Shown here one piece after another: positions 17,411 through 26,504 of a stretch of DNA of 64,000 bases. Every line of letters begins with the position of its first letter. The first letter of the stretch is position 1. The notes beneath the pieces were generated by a model. That model did not search any database. It worked only from the letters and a program-made list of their open reading frames with translations, and was not told the DNA's origin. The position numbers and the translations under genes are program-made. Source of the stretch: Mycobacterium sp. URHB0044 (lineage in GTDB: Bacteria; Actinomycetota; Actinomycetes; Mycobacteriales; Mycobacteriaceae); NCBI RefSeq assembly GCF_000620625.1, contig NZ_JIAW01000008.1:1-64000 (forward strand), read 5' to 3'.

Positions 17411-18262
17411 CTATGGGTTCGTCGGGGGCGTGGGTTCGGTTTGGGTTTCGGCCTCGGCCGTCCCTGGCGCAGCAGCGGCGGCAGGCGCAGTCGCACCGGC
17501 CAGCAGTTCCTGCTCCCACTCGGGCAGCGGCTCGGCGGCCTCCGCGTCCGGCTTGTCGCCGTCACGGCCGGCACCCGCGCGGGCCTGCAGGCCCTCGGCG
17601 ACCGCGGAAGCGATCACCTTGGTGAGCAGCGCGGCGGAGCGGATGGCGTCGTCATTACCCGGGATCGGGTAATCGACGAGGTCGGGATCGCAGTTCGTGT
17701 CGAGGATCGCGATGACCGGGATGCCCAGCTTGCGCGCTTCCGAGACCGCGAGGTGCTCCTTGTTGGTGTCGACGACCCAGATCGCCGACGGCACCTTCTG
17801 CATGTCGCGAATACCGCCGAGGCTGCGCTCGAGCTTGTTCTTCTCGCGGGTCAGCATCAAGATTTCCTTCTTGGTGCGACCCTCGAAGCCACCGGTCTGC
17901 TCCATGGCCTCGAGCTCCTTGAGGCGCTGCAGGCGCTTGTGCACGGTGGAGAAGTTGGTGAGCATGCCACCCAGCCAGCGCTGGTTGACGTACGGCATGC
18001 CGACGCGAGTCGACTCGTCGGCGATCGATTCCTGCGCCTGACGCTTGGTGCCGACGAACATCACGCTGCCGCCGTGAGCGACGGTCTCCTTGACGAACTC
18101 GTACGCCTTGTCGATGTAGGTCAGCGTCTGCTGCAGGTCGATGATGTAGATGCCGTTGCGGTCGGTGAAGATGAACCGCTTCATCTTGGGGTTCCAGCGA
18201 CGGGTCTGATGCCCGAAGTGGGTGCCGCTGTCAAGCAGCTGCTTCATGGTTACGACAGCCAT
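17411..18262 (-). CDS. rpsB: 30S ribosomal protein S2
   Basis: A 283-residue S2 protein beginning MAVVTMKQLLDSGTHFGHQT, with KRFIFTDRNGIYIIDLQQT and RWLGGMLTNF as family hallmarks, and an Ala/Pro/Glu-rich actinobacterial C-terminal tail. The start is ATG 18262 with AAAGGAAAC upstream. The same frame stays open for 93 more codons upstream, but that part is the untranslated leader. Confidence 0.97.
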   Translation of the reverse strand: MAVVTMKQLLDSGTHFGHQTRRWNPKMKRFIFTDRNGIYIIDLQQTLTYIDKAYEFVKETVAHGGSVMFVGTKRQAQESIADESTRVGMPYVNQRWLGGMLTNFSTVHKRLQRLKELEAMEQTGGFEGRTKKEILMLTREKNKLERSLGGIRDMQKVPSAIWVVDTNKEHLAVSEARKLGIPVIAILDTNCDPDLVDYPIPGNDDAIRSAALLTKVIASAVAEGLQARAGAGRDGDKPDAEAAEPLPEWEQELLAGATAPAAAAAPGTAEAETQTEPTPPTNP

Positions 18263-18558
18263 GTGGCCCGTGTTTCCTTTGTGTCGGTTGTCGCCCGGCA
18301 TCGGGTGATGCCTGGCCCTGGCGTCTGCTGCGTGCCGGACCCGTCGTGAGACGGGACCGCCCGGCATGCGGATGCAACCCTGAAAGTTCGGGGCTGCGGC
18401 ACAGGCGCGCGAAGTCAATCCGCTGACGCGAATTGCGGAACTGAGTTTACACCGTTGACATGCGTGCTTTGACCACGCGCGTATCCACAGTCGGCAAATC
18501 ATCCACATTCTCGCCTCGCCCCCTTCCCGCGCGCTCGGCAAAGCGCTGAACTGGGCCG
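18263..18558. promoter_or_regulatory. rpsB leader and divergent promoter region
   Basis: This 296-bp interval lies between rpsB (minus) and the M23 peptidase gene (plus). On the minus strand it forms a hairpin, CCCGTC-N4-GACGGG at 18340-18355, extendable by two pairs with one mismatch, about 80 nt before the rpsB start; it may be a leader control element for S2. A minus-strand TAAACT at 18444-18449 is a possible -10 box. Both assignments are tentative. Confidence 0.35.
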
Positions 18559-19044
18559 ATGCGAATCGTCGCCCTCGTGCTGACCGTCGGCCTGGCGTGC
18601 GCAGTCCCGGCGGCCGCCGAGGACGTCCGGCTGGAGTGGCCGCTGCGCCCCCGACCAGCCGTTATGCGGCCTTTCGACGCGCCATCGCCGAACTGGAACC
18701 GTGGCCACCGCGGCGTCGATCTGGCCGCCGCGCCCGGTCAGACCGTGTACGCCGCCGCTGCGGGGACCGTGGTGTTCGCCGGCACGCTCGTGGACCGGCC
18801 CGTGGTGTCGATCGCGCATCCTGGCGGTCTGCGCACCAGTTACGAACCCGTTGCGCCCGCCGTGCGGGCGGGGCAGCTCGTCACCGCAGGATCGGTGCTC
18901 GGCGAGCTGGTGGCAGGCCATCCCGGTTGCGGTGCGTGTCTGCACTGGGGAGCGATGTGGGGTGCGGCCTCGCGCGCCGACTACGTCGACCCGCTTGGGT
19001 TGGTCGTGACGACGCCGGTCCGGCTCAAGCCGCTACGGGGGTGA
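18559..19044 (+). CDS. Secreted M23-family (LytM-like) peptidase domain protein
   Basis: A 161-residue protein with a clear Sec signal peptide (MRIVALVLTVGLACAVPAAA). The M23 zinc peptidase fold is shown by GHRGVDLAAAPGQTVYAAAA (His and Asp ligands) and CLHWGAMWG, the third metal/catalytic region; in this short form HWG replaces the canonical HxH. It probably cleaves or binds peptidoglycan cross-links. It occupies the place of Rv2891 beside rpsB. Confidence 0.85.
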   Translation: MRIVALVLTVGLACAVPAAAEDVRLEWPLRPRPAVMRPFDAPSPNWNRGHRGVDLAAAPGQTVYAAAAGTVVFAGTLVDRPVVSIAHPGGLRTSYEPVAPAVRAGQLVTAGSVLGELVAGHPGCGACLHWGAMWGAASRADYVDPLGLVVTTPVRLKPLRG

Positions 19045-19063
19045 GTTGCCTACCTTCGTAGGC

Positions 19064-20029
19064 ATGACTGCCAGTTCCGCCCACCGGTCACGGCCGCTGC
19101 GATTCGGGCTCACCACGGCGCTCCCCCGCGCCGCCGACTTCGGCGCCTTCGCGGTCACCGTCGAGGCCGCGGGCTTCGACGTGCTGACGATTCCCGATCA
19201 CCTCGTTCCGACACTGTCGCCATTCGCGGGTGCGGCGGCCGCCGCCATGGCCACGACGCGCCTGCACACCGGAACGCTGGTCCTCAACAACGACCTGCGA
19301 CATCCGGTCGAGGTGGCCCGCGAGACCGCGACCATCGCCGCAGTGACGGGCGGGCGGTTCGAGTTGGGTCTCGGCGCCGGGCACATGAAGTCCGAGTACG
19401 ACGCCGTGGGCGTTCCCTTCGATCCCGGCGGGACGCGAGTGGATCGGCTGACCGAGGCGGTCGGAGTCATCCGGGCACTGCTCGACGGGGAGGCGGTCGA
19501 CGCCGACGGTGCGCACTATCGGGTCCGCGCCGGTGCCGGCGCGCTGGTGGCGCCGCCGCCGCAGCGGGTGCCATTGCTCTTGGGCGGCAACGGAACCCGT
19601 GTGCTGCAGCTGGCCGGGAGGATGGCCGACATCGCGGGCCTGGCCGGCATCACCCACAACCGGGACGCCACCGAGGTCCGGCTGACGCACTTCGACACGG
19701 CCGGCCTCGAGGACCGGATCGCCGTGGTGCGCGACGCCGCGGGAGACCGATTCGACGCCATCGAACTCAACGCCCTGATCCAGTTCGTCGTACACACCGA
19801 CGACCGTGACGCGGCTGCGGCCGAGCTGGCGGCCACGTTCGGCGGAATCTCTGCCGAGTTCGTGCTCGATTCAGCGTTCGTCTTGATCGGCACGTACGAA
19901 CAGATGGCAGAGGAACTACTGGAGCGCCGCCGGCGGTTCGGGGTGACCTACTGGAGCGTGTTCGACGAATGGGCGGGGCGACCGTCCGCGATGCCCGATA
20001 TCGCGAAGGTCATTGCGCTGCTTCGCTAG
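19064..20029 (+). CDS. LLM-class F420-dependent oxidoreductase
   Basis: A 321-residue luciferase-like TIM-barrel protein. RFGLTTALPRAADFGAFAVT at the start, HPVEVARETATIAAVTGGRF with ELGLGAGHMKSEYDAVGVPF, and a C-terminal TYEQMAEELLERRRRFGVTY segment are typical of the F420-dependent subgroup common in mycobacteria. The start is ATG 19064; an upstream in-frame ATG at 19046 lies against the previous stop. Position corresponds to Rv2893. The substrate is unknown. Confidence 0.85.
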   Translation: MTASSAHRSRPLRFGLTTALPRAADFGAFAVTVEAAGFDVLTIPDHLVPTLSPFAGAAAAAMATTRLHTGTLVLNNDLRHPVEVARETATIAAVTGGRFELGLGAGHMKSEYDAVGVPFDPGGTRVDRLTEAVGVIRALLDGEAVDADGAHYRVRAGAGALVAPPPQRVPLLLGGNGTRVLQLAGRMADIAGLAGITHNRDATEVRLTHFDTAGLEDRIAVVRDAAGDRFDAIELNALIQFVVHTDDRDAAAAELAATFGGISAEFVLDSAFVLIGTYEQMAEELLERRRRFGVTYWSVFDEWAGRPSAMPDIAKVIALLR

Positions 20030-20047
20030 TCATTGCGTGGGGCCGCA

Positions 20048-20998
20048 TCAGGCCCGCGGGTGCGCCTGGTCGTGCACCGCTCGTAGCCGCGCGACGGTGA
20101 CGTGGGTGTAGAGCTGGGTGGTAGCCAGGGTCGAGTGGCCCAGCAGCTCCTGAACCACCCTCAGATCGGCGCCGCCCTCGAGCAGATGCGTTGCAGCACT
20201 GTGCCGCAAGCCGTGCGGACCGATGTCGGGTGCACCGTCGACCGCGGCCATCGTCTGATGCACGACGGTGCGGACCTGCCGTGGATCGATCCGCTTTCCG
20301 CGCGCACCCAACAACAGTGCCGGGCCCGACGTCTCGGTGGCCAAGGCGGGCCTGCCGTCGTTCAGCCACGCAGTCAACGCGGCGAGTGCCGGCTCGCCGA
20401 ACGGCACCGTGCGCTGCTTGTTGCCCTTGCCCAGCACCCTGAGCAGCCGCCGGGAGGTCTCGACGTCGTCCACGTCCAGGCCGCACAACTCGCTCACCCG
20501 AATACCGGTGGCGTAGAGCATCTCAACGATCAGCCGATCCCGCAGGGCCAGCGGATCACCTTGCTGCGCACCGAGATCGGCGGCGTGCATGGCGTCGAGG
20601 GCCTGGTCCTCGCGCAGGACCGAAGGCAGGGTGCGCTGCGCCTTGGGAACCCCGAGACGGATGGCGGGATCGGCGGCGATCAGCCCCGACCGCAGCGCCC
20701 ACGCGGTGAAGGTCTTGACCGCCGAGGTCCGCCGGGCCAGCGTGGTGCGCGCCGCGCCCGCGGCGGCCTGCGCGGCCAGCCACGACCGCAGCAGGGGCAG
20801 CGTCAGATCCGCCGCCGTGGCATCAGGCGCCCGCTCGCTCAGGAACGCGAACAACGACCGGAGGTCTCCGAGATAGGCGCGGCGGGTGTGGTCGGAGCGG
20901 CCGCGTTGCAGCGCGAGGTACTCGTCGAACTCCTCGAGGATCAGCTCGACGCCCGGGTTCCTCCCCCGTTCGCCTGGATCCCCTTCGCTGGCCGCCAT
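20048..20998 (-). CDS. xerC: Tyrosine recombinase XerC
   Basis: A 316-residue Xer recombinase that resolves chromosome dimers at dif with XerD. An N-terminal SAM-like domain (EEFDEYLALQRGRSDHTRRA) precedes the catalytic domain, with Arg in LLYATGIRVSELCGL, Lys in LGKGNKQRTVPF, HGLRHSAATHLLEGGADLR, HSTLATTQLYTHV and its Tyr nucleophile. ATG 20998 is the first suitable start; it adds about 18 residues before the part conserved in M. tuberculosis XerC. Confidence 0.94.
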   Translation of the reverse strand: MAASEGDPGERGRNPGVELILEEFDEYLALQRGRSDHTRRAYLGDLRSLFAFLSERAPDATAADLTLPLLRSWLAAQAAAGAARTTLARRTSAVKTFTAWALRSGLIAADPAIRLGVPKAQRTLPSVLREDQALDAMHAADLGAQQGDPLALRDRLIVEMLYATGIRVSELCGLDVDDVETSRRLLRVLGKGNKQRTVPFGEPALAALTAWLNDGRPALATETSGPALLLGARGKRIDPRQVRTVVHQTMAAVDGAPDIGPHGLRHSAATHLLEGGADLRVVQELLGHSTLATTQLYTHVTVARLRAVHDQAHPRA

Positions 20999-21081
20999 TC
21001 CCCTACCGTCGCAGAGTTCTGCGATGGGGCGGGTGAGGTGGGGCCGTGTGTCGGGCAGCGAGTCCCTCACCCGAAACTGAG

Positions 21082-22242
21082 CTAGCTGACGGGTCGCAAC
21101 GCGTCCGCCGTCAGGTCCTTGAGCGTCGGGTAGCCGTCGATGGCCATGGTGAGGTCGGTTTCGGCGAGCAGCGAGCGCAGCACGTGGACGACGCCCTCGA
21201 CGCCGGCGAGCGCCATGCCGTACGCGTAGGGCCTCCCGACGCCGACCGCCGTCGCGCCGAGCGCGAGGGCCTTGACGATGTCCGCGCCGCTGCGGATGCC
21301 GGAATCGAAGAGCACCGGCACCCCGCCTGCCGCCTCGACGACATCGGGGAGGCACTCGATCGCGGCCAGTCCGCCGTTGGCCTGGCGGCCACCGTGGTTG
21401 GAGCAGTAGATCCCGTCGACGCCACCGTCGATCGCGCGGCGGGCATCGTCGGGGTGGCAGATGCCCTTGACCAGCAGCGGCAGCTTGGTCAGCGACCGCA
21501 GCCACGGCAGGTCGTCCCAGGACAGTGAGTTGCCGAAGATCTGAATCCAGCGGAGCACCGCAGCCTGTGGGTTCTCCTCCGGCGACTGCGGCAGGCTGGC
21601 GCGGAAGACCGGGTCGCTGGTGTAGTTGGCCAGGCAGTGGCCCCGCAGGAACGGGAAGTTGGATGTGGTCAGGTCCCGCGGCCGCCAGCCGGGAACCCAG
21701 GTGTCGAGGGTGACGACGATGCCCTTGAATCCCGCCGCCTCGGCGCGCTGCACCAGGCTGGCGGCCACGTCTCGATCGGTCGGGGTGTACATCTGGAAAA
21801 ACCCTGGCGTGTCACCGAATTCGGCGGCGACCTGCTCCATTGGGTCGGCGGTCATCGTGGACGCGATCATCGGCACACCGGTGCGAGCGGCGGCCCGCGC
21901 GGTGGCCAGGTCCCCATGGCCGTCCTGCGCACACAGACCGATGACGCCGACCGGCGCCATGAACACCGGTGAGGGAAGCGTCATCCCGAACAGATCGACC
22001 GACAGGTCGCGTTCCGTCGCACCGACGAACATCCTCGGCATCAGGCCCCAGCGTTCGAACGCGCTCACGTTCGCACGCTGGGTGCGCTCGTCACCGGCGC
22101 CTCCCGCAACGTAGGACCACAGCGACGACGACATCGCCGCCTGCGCCTTCGCCTCTAGGTCCGCGAACGACATCGGCAGCGACGGCACGGTGCCGGAAAG
22201 GCCCTGCAGGTAGATCTCGAGTTGGTAGTCACCGAAAGCCAT
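21082..22242 (-). CDS. Lactate 2-monooxygenase-like FMN-dependent alpha-hydroxy-acid oxidase
   Basis: A 386-residue flavoprotein very like M. smegmatis lactate monooxygenase, which converts L-lactate and O2 to acetate, CO2 and water. Conserved stretches include SYVAGGAGDERTQRANVSAF, VTLDTWVPGWRPRDLTTSNF, GVDGIYCSNHGGRQANGG (catalytic His) and LFDSGIRSGADIVKALALGA. The start is ATG 22242 (MAFGDYQLEIYLQGL). It sits between xerC and viuB, which are adjacent in M. tuberculosis, so it is a lineage-specific insertion. True substrate may be another 2-hydroxy acid. Confidence 0.86.
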   Translation of the reverse strand: MAFGDYQLEIYLQGLSGTVPSLPMSFADLEAKAQAAMSSSLWSYVAGGAGDERTQRANVSAFERWGLMPRMFVGATERDLSVDLFGMTLPSPVFMAPVGVIGLCAQDGHGDLATARAAARTGVPMIASTMTADPMEQVAAEFGDTPGFFQMYTPTDRDVAASLVQRAEAAGFKGIVVTLDTWVPGWRPRDLTTSNFPFLRGHCLANYTSDPVFRASLPQSPEENPQAAVLRWIQIFGNSLSWDDLPWLRSLTKLPLLVKGICHPDDARRAIDGGVDGIYCSNHGGRQANGGLAAIECLPDVVEAAGGVPVLFDSGIRSGADIVKALALGATAVGVGRPYAYGMALAGVEGVVHVLRSLLAETDLTMAIDGYPTLKDLTADALRPVS

Positions 22243-22324
22243 GGGGTAAGCCTGCCAGCCCGGTCTCACCCAAAGGTGCGGTTCGGTGAGCGTGGTCGAC
22301 GCCTACGCCGCGATCAGCCCCGTC

Positions 22325-23176
22325 TCACCCCGCGGCTTGCGCCTCCGCCTTGGCCAGTTCCGCCTTCCACTGCCGGAACGTCTCCTCGGTGCGGCCGCGA
22401 CGCCAGTAGCCGGAGATCGACGCCCACTTCGCCTCGACGCCGCGCTCCTTGCGGACGTACGACCGCAGGTTGTGCATGACGGCCTGCGCCTCGCCGTGGA
22501 TGAACACCTGCACCTGGCCGGCCAACCACGGCGTCTCCTTCACCGCCGCGATGAGCGGCGCGTGGTCGCCCGCCTGTTCCTCGGGGACCAGGTCGGCCCG
22601 CCCGCCGCGATAGATCCAGCGGACCTCGACGCCGTCGGGTTTCTTCAACGAGATCTCGTCGTCGGGACCGCTGACTTCGATGAAGGCATAGCCGACGGCG
22701 TTGGGCGGCAACGCCTCCAGTGCTGCACCAATCGCGGGTAGGCCGGCTTCGTCGCCGGCCAGCAGGTGCCAATCGGCGTCGGGATCCGGCGAGTACGCGC
22801 CACTCGGGCCCATCAGGTAGGCAGGCTGGCCGGGCTGAACCGATGCCGCCCACGGTCCGGCGACACCATGCTCGCCGTGCACCACGAAGTCGATGGTGAT
22901 CTCGCGGCGGTCGGCGTCGACGTGCCGGACGGTATAGGTCCGCACGACCGGCCGGTGCGGCTCGGGTAGTTCGTTGAAGCTGTCCAGCGTGAGCGGCTGG
23001 GGCAGCGTGCTGACGTCCACGTCGTCGCGGACGATGACGAGCTTGACGTACGAGTCGGTGAACTCACTCGGCGTGAAGGTGTCGAAGCCGCTGCCGCCAA
23101 GCACCAACCGGATCATGTGCGGCGTCAGCTCCTCGGTGCTGACCACCTGAAACGTGTGGACCGGACGTCCTGCCAC
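22325..23176 (-). CDS. viuB: Siderophore-interacting FAD reductase (ViuB-like)
   Basis: A 283-residue member of the SIP family, which reduces ferric siderophores in the cytoplasm using flavin. An FAD-binding domain has RTYTVRHVDADRREITIDFV, then WHLLAGDEAGLPAIGAALEA at the NAD-binding domain, and a C-terminal SGYWRRGRTEETFRQWK typical of the family. The start is GTG 23176. Equivalent to Rv2895c. No iron-box-like operator was recognised upstream. Confidence 0.88.
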   Translation of the reverse strand: MAGRPVHTFQVVSTEELTPHMIRLVLGGSGFDTFTPSEFTDSYVKLVIVRDDVDVSTLPQPLTLDSFNELPEPHRPVVRTYTVRHVDADRREITIDFVVHGEHGVAGPWAASVQPGQPAYLMGPSGAYSPDPDADWHLLAGDEAGLPAIGAALEALPPNAVGYAFIEVSGPDDEISLKKPDGVEVRWIYRGGRADLVPEEQAGDHAPLIAAVKETPWLAGQVQVFIHGEAQAVMHNLRSYVRKERGVEAKWASISGYWRRGRTEETFRQWKAELAKAEAQAAG

Positions 23177-23241
23177 GCGTACCTCCCAAAGCCGTTAGCG
23201 GATGGCACCGACTATACGAGCGGCCGGGGATTGGCAGTCGG

Positions 23242-24387
23242 CTACGGCGGGAGCGCGCTTCCGGCGGGCTTCGGCCGCGCGAGCTTCCACCGCCCGTCCT
23301 TGCGCGTGATCAGCCCGACCAACTCGAGGGTGGCCAACGGCCCGAGTACCTGGACTGCGGGCAGACCGGACGATACCGCCACCTGATCGGCGGTCCGGGC
23401 CCCGCGGGCGGGCAGCGCGTCGTACACCCGTCGCTCGATGTCCTCCAGTCCGTCCAGGGGCGAACTGGGCCGCGCCGGCTCCGGAGCGAGTTCACCCATC
23501 CGACCCACCACCTCGACGACTTCTGCCGCGCGGGTGACGAGGTGGGCATTCCCGCGCAACAACACGTGACACCCGGCCGACGCGGACGACGTCACCGGCC
23601 CCGGAACGGCGCACACGGGCCTGCCGAGCGACTCCGCCCACGCTGCGGTGTTGGCCGCGCCACTGCGCAAGCCTGCCTCGACGACCACGGTCGCACCGGT
23701 CAGCGCCGCTACCAGTCGATTGCGCGTAAGGAATCGATAGCGGGCCGGCCGGACACCGGGCGGGTATTCGCTGACGACCAATCCGTCGGCGGCGATGCGA
23801 CGCAGCAGTGCCGCGTGCCCTGCCGGGTATGGCACGTCGACGCCGCAGGCGAGCACGGCCACGGTGAGTCCGTCGGAGGCCAGGGCGGCTCGGTGTGCCG
23901 CACCGTCGATGCCGTAGGCGCCGCCGGAGACCACCGCCACGTCGCGCTCGGCCAGCCCGGCCGCGAGGTCGGCGGCGACGTGCTCTCCGTATGCGGTGGC
24001 CGCACGCGTTCCGACGATCGCACATCCGCGTTCCGCGACGTCGGTCAGCTGCACCGGTCCCAGCGCCCACAACACCAGCGGCGGATGACCTTCCGGCCGA
24101 GTGCGCACGTTGCGAAACCCGTGAAACGACGCCCACGGCCAGTCAGCATCGCCGGCGGTGATCAGCCGCCCACCCAAGCGGGCCAGGACGTCGAGGTCTC
24201 TTGCTGCGCAGTCGATCTCGCGCCTCGCCTCGGTGAGCCGGGCAAGATCGGGTTTGACGTCACCGCGTCTCACGCGGTCGGCGGCCTCGACTGCCCCCTT
24301 CTCTGCCACCAGCGCGGCGAGTTCGGCGCATGGCGGTTCGGCGACCCTGGAGAGGTAGGCCCACGCGCGGGCGACGTCGTCGATCAT
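23242..24387 (-). CDS. dprA: DNA-processing protein DprA
   Basis: A 381-residue DprA/Smf protein. The Rossmann-like domain has CAIVGTRAATAYGEHVAADL, VVSGGAYGIDGAAHRAALAS and GLRSGAANTAAWAESLGRPV. It loads RecA onto incoming single-stranded DNA in competent bacteria; its role in mycobacteria is unsettled. It starts on the comM stop (TGATG, one-base overlap), so the yraN-comM-dprA genes are translationally coupled. Confidence 0.93.
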   Translation of the reverse strand: MIDDVARAWAYLSRVAEPPCAELAALVAEKGAVEAADRVRRGDVKPDLARLTEARREIDCAARDLDVLARLGGRLITAGDADWPWASFHGFRNVRTRPEGHPPLVLWALGPVQLTDVAERGCAIVGTRAATAYGEHVAADLAAGLAERDVAVVSGGAYGIDGAAHRAALASDGLTVAVLACGVDVPYPAGHAALLRRIAADGLVVSEYPPGVRPARYRFLTRNRLVAALTGATVVVEAGLRSGAANTAAWAESLGRPVCAVPGPVTSSASAGCHVLLRGNAHLVTRAAEVVEVVGRMGELAPEPARPSSPLDGLEDIERRVYDALPARGARTADQVAVSSGLPAVQVLGPLATLELVGLITRKDGRWKLARPKPAGSALPP

Positions 24388-25895
24388 CAGATACCTCCTG
24401 CCTGGCGAAAGCTGAGCGCCGTGGTCACGTCGTCACGGTTGGGTGCCTCACGGCCGGCCAGGTCACACAGCGTCCACGCGACGCGCAAACTCCTGTCGAC
24501 ACCACGGACGCTCAGCGAGCCGCGGTCCAGAGCGGTGCGCAACGGTTCCATCACCGCCGTCGACGGGCGAAACCGCCGCCGCAGCAGCGCGCCGCTGACC
24601 TCCGCGTTGGTACGGATGCCGTACGCCTTCCAGCGCGTCGCGGCCGCCTCCCGCGCGTTGGCCACCCGCTCGCGAACCGCGGAGGTGGGTTCGGCCTCCT
24701 CGGTGGTGAACGCCGCCGACCGGATCGAGTGCATCTCAACGCGCAGATCGACGCGATCGAGAAGCGGACCCGACAGCTTGCCGAGGTAGCGACGCTTGGC
24801 CATCGCCGCGCATATGCAGTCCTTGGGATCGGTGGGCGCGCACGGACAGGGGTTGGCGGCCAGCACGAGTTGGAACCTGGCCGGATACCGTGCCACGCCG
24901 TCCCGACGCGCCAGCCGTATCTCACCGTCTTCCAACGGTGTTCGCAACGCCTCCATGACACTGACGCCGATCTCGGCGCATTCGTCGAGGAACAACACCC
25001 CGCGATGAGCGCGACTGACCGCGCCCGGCCGGGCCATCCCCGAGCCGCCACCAACCATCGCCGCGACGCTCGACGTGTGATGCGGTGCCACGAATGGCGG
25101 TTGGGTGATCAGCGGTGAGCTATCCGAGAGCAAGCCCGCGACGGAGTGAATCGCGGTGACCTCCAGCGCCTCGTCGTGCGTCAAGGGCGGCAGGAGACCC
25201 GGAAGGCGTTGCGCCAACATGGTCTTGCCCACGCCAGGTGGACCGGTCAGCATCAGGTGGTGTGCACCCGCGGCGGCGACCTCGACGGCGAACCGGGCAT
25301 GGGCCTGCCCGACCACGTCGGCCAGATCGGCCGTCTGCTCGGACACGGACCGCGGCGCGATGACCCTCTCGGCGAGTGCACCCTTGCCCGCCAACCAGGC
25401 CTTCAGCCCACCCAGCGTCCGAACCCCGAGCACTTCGATGCCGTCGACGAGACTGGCCTCGGCCAGGTTGTCGATCGGCACGACCACGGCCGGCCACCCC
25501 TCCTTCTTGGCGGCAAGCACGGCGGGCAGCACTCCCTTCACCGGGCGCACGCGGCCGTCGAGAGCGAGTTCGCCCAGCAGCACGGTCTTCTCGAGCCGAG
25601 GCCACGTCTTCTTGAGAGCCGCCGACAACACGGAGACCGCCAAGGCGAGGTCGTAGACGGAGCCCATCTTCGGCAGCGTCGCCGGCGACAAGGCGAGCGT
25701 CAGCCGCGCCTGCGGCCAGTCGTTGCCGCAGTTGGTGATCGCGGCGCGCACCCGGTCGCGCGACTCCTGCAACGCGGCGTCGGGGAGGCCGACCAGATGG
25801 ACGCCAGGCAAGCCCGACGTGATGTCGGCTTCGATTTCCACGATCTCGCCGTTCAATCCGCGCACCGCGACGGAGAACGCTCGGCCCAATGCCAT
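24387..25895 (-). CDS. comM: YifB/ComM-family Mg-chelatase-like AAA+ ATPase
   Basis: A 502-residue protein. The N-terminal Lon-protease-like domain starts MALGRAFSVAVRGLNGEIVE; the AAA+ module has Walker A GPPGVGKT, Walker B GVLFLDECAE and a cysteine cluster CPCAPTDPKDCIC. ComM helicases extend recombination intermediates during transformation. The start ATG 25895 overlaps the yraN stop by one base, and its stop overlaps the dprA start by one base. Confidence 0.93.
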   Translation of the reverse strand: MALGRAFSVAVRGLNGEIVEIEADITSGLPGVHLVGLPDAALQESRDRVRAAITNCGNDWPQARLTLALSPATLPKMGSVYDLALAVSVLSAALKKTWPRLEKTVLLGELALDGRVRPVKGVLPAVLAAKKEGWPAVVVPIDNLAEASLVDGIEVLGVRTLGGLKAWLAGKGALAERVIAPRSVSEQTADLADVVGQAHARFAVEVAAAGAHHLMLTGPPGVGKTMLAQRLPGLLPPLTHDEALEVTAIHSVAGLLSDSSPLITQPPFVAPHHTSSVAAMVGGGSGMARPGAVSRAHRGVLFLDECAEIGVSVMEALRTPLEDGEIRLARRDGVARYPARFQLVLAANPCPCAPTDPKDCICAAMAKRRYLGKLSGPLLDRVDLRVEMHSIRSAAFTTEEAEPTSAVRERVANAREAAATRWKAYGIRTNAEVSGALLRRRFRPSTAVMEPLRTALDRGSLSVRGVDRSLRVAWTLCDLAGREAPNRDDVTTALSFRQAGGI

Positions 25896-26266
25896 CAGCC
25901 CACTCCCCGAAGGTGGGTGATCTCTGGAGTGCGGCGCCGACCGATCCGCACACCGACGACGTCGAGGCGCACCTCCGACCAGCGGCCGTCCTGGCCGGCC
26001 AACCACAGCCCGGCAAGGCGCCGCAGCCGACGCACCTTGAGCGGTGTCACCGCCTGCGCGATCCCCCCGAATTGGTCGCTGGTACGCGTCTTGACCTCCA
26101 CGAACACCACAGCTCCCCCGGGCTCGGCGGCGATCACGTCGAGCTCGCCGTAGCGGCATCGCCAATTGCGTGCCAGCACACGCCAACCCAGCGACGTCAG
26201 GTGATCGACCGCCAGCTGCTCGCCCAACGCGCCGATCTGAGCGCGGCTCGTGATGTTCTCCGTCAT
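25895..26266 (-). CDS. yraN: UPF0102 family protein YraN (nuclease fold)
   Basis: A 123-residue UPF0102 protein. The restriction-endonuclease-like core GELDVIAAEPGGAVVFVEVKTRTSD carries the D...ExK catalytic pattern. Start is ATG 26266 (MTENITSRAQ) or the ATG two codons upstream at 26272; the long N-terminal extension that the open frame allows is not conserved. First gene of the yraN-comM-dprA unit, as in Rv2898c-Rv2896c. Confidence 0.9.
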   Translation of the reverse strand: MTENITSRAQIGALGEQLAVDHLTSLGWRVLARNWRCRYGELDVIAAEPGGAVVFVEVKTRTSDQFGGIAQAVTPLKVRRLRRLAGLWLAGQDGRWSEVRLDVVGVRIGRRRTPEITHLRGVG

Positions 26267-26479
26267 GGCCATACCGTCACCGGAGGGACGGACAACTACC
26301 GAAGGCAAATGCCGCACACTTCGATCGCCGAGGCCGGTTATCCACAGTCGTGAGTTCATCCACGAGCGCTGAGCGACATTGACCAGACCGGGCCTTCCAT
26401 CTACGCCACCAATTGGTGATTGGCTGCGGTTGAAAGCCATGATCGTGACTTCAGCGCTGAGCACATTCTAAAACTAGCT

Positions 26480-26496
26480 ATAGCATTCGATGCTAT
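26480..26496. promoter_or_regulatory. 17-bp palindrome, candidate antitoxin operator
   Basis: ATAGCAT-TCG-ATGCTAT is a perfect 7-bp inverted repeat with a 3-bp centre, ending 8 bp before the start codon of the HTH gene at 26505. The AT-rich palindrome is where a toxin-antitoxin operon would be autorepressed by its HTH antitoxin. Confidence 0.6.
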
Positions 26497-26504
26497 GGTC
26501 GGTT

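Noticed and set aside
16571..18349. A 592-codon plus-strand frame opposite tsf and rpsB
   Set aside because: Antisense to two essential, unambiguous genes.
18263..18541. N-terminal extension of rpsB by 93 codons
   Set aside because: The extension is not S2-like; MAVVTMKQLL with a good ribosome site at 18262 is the normal start.
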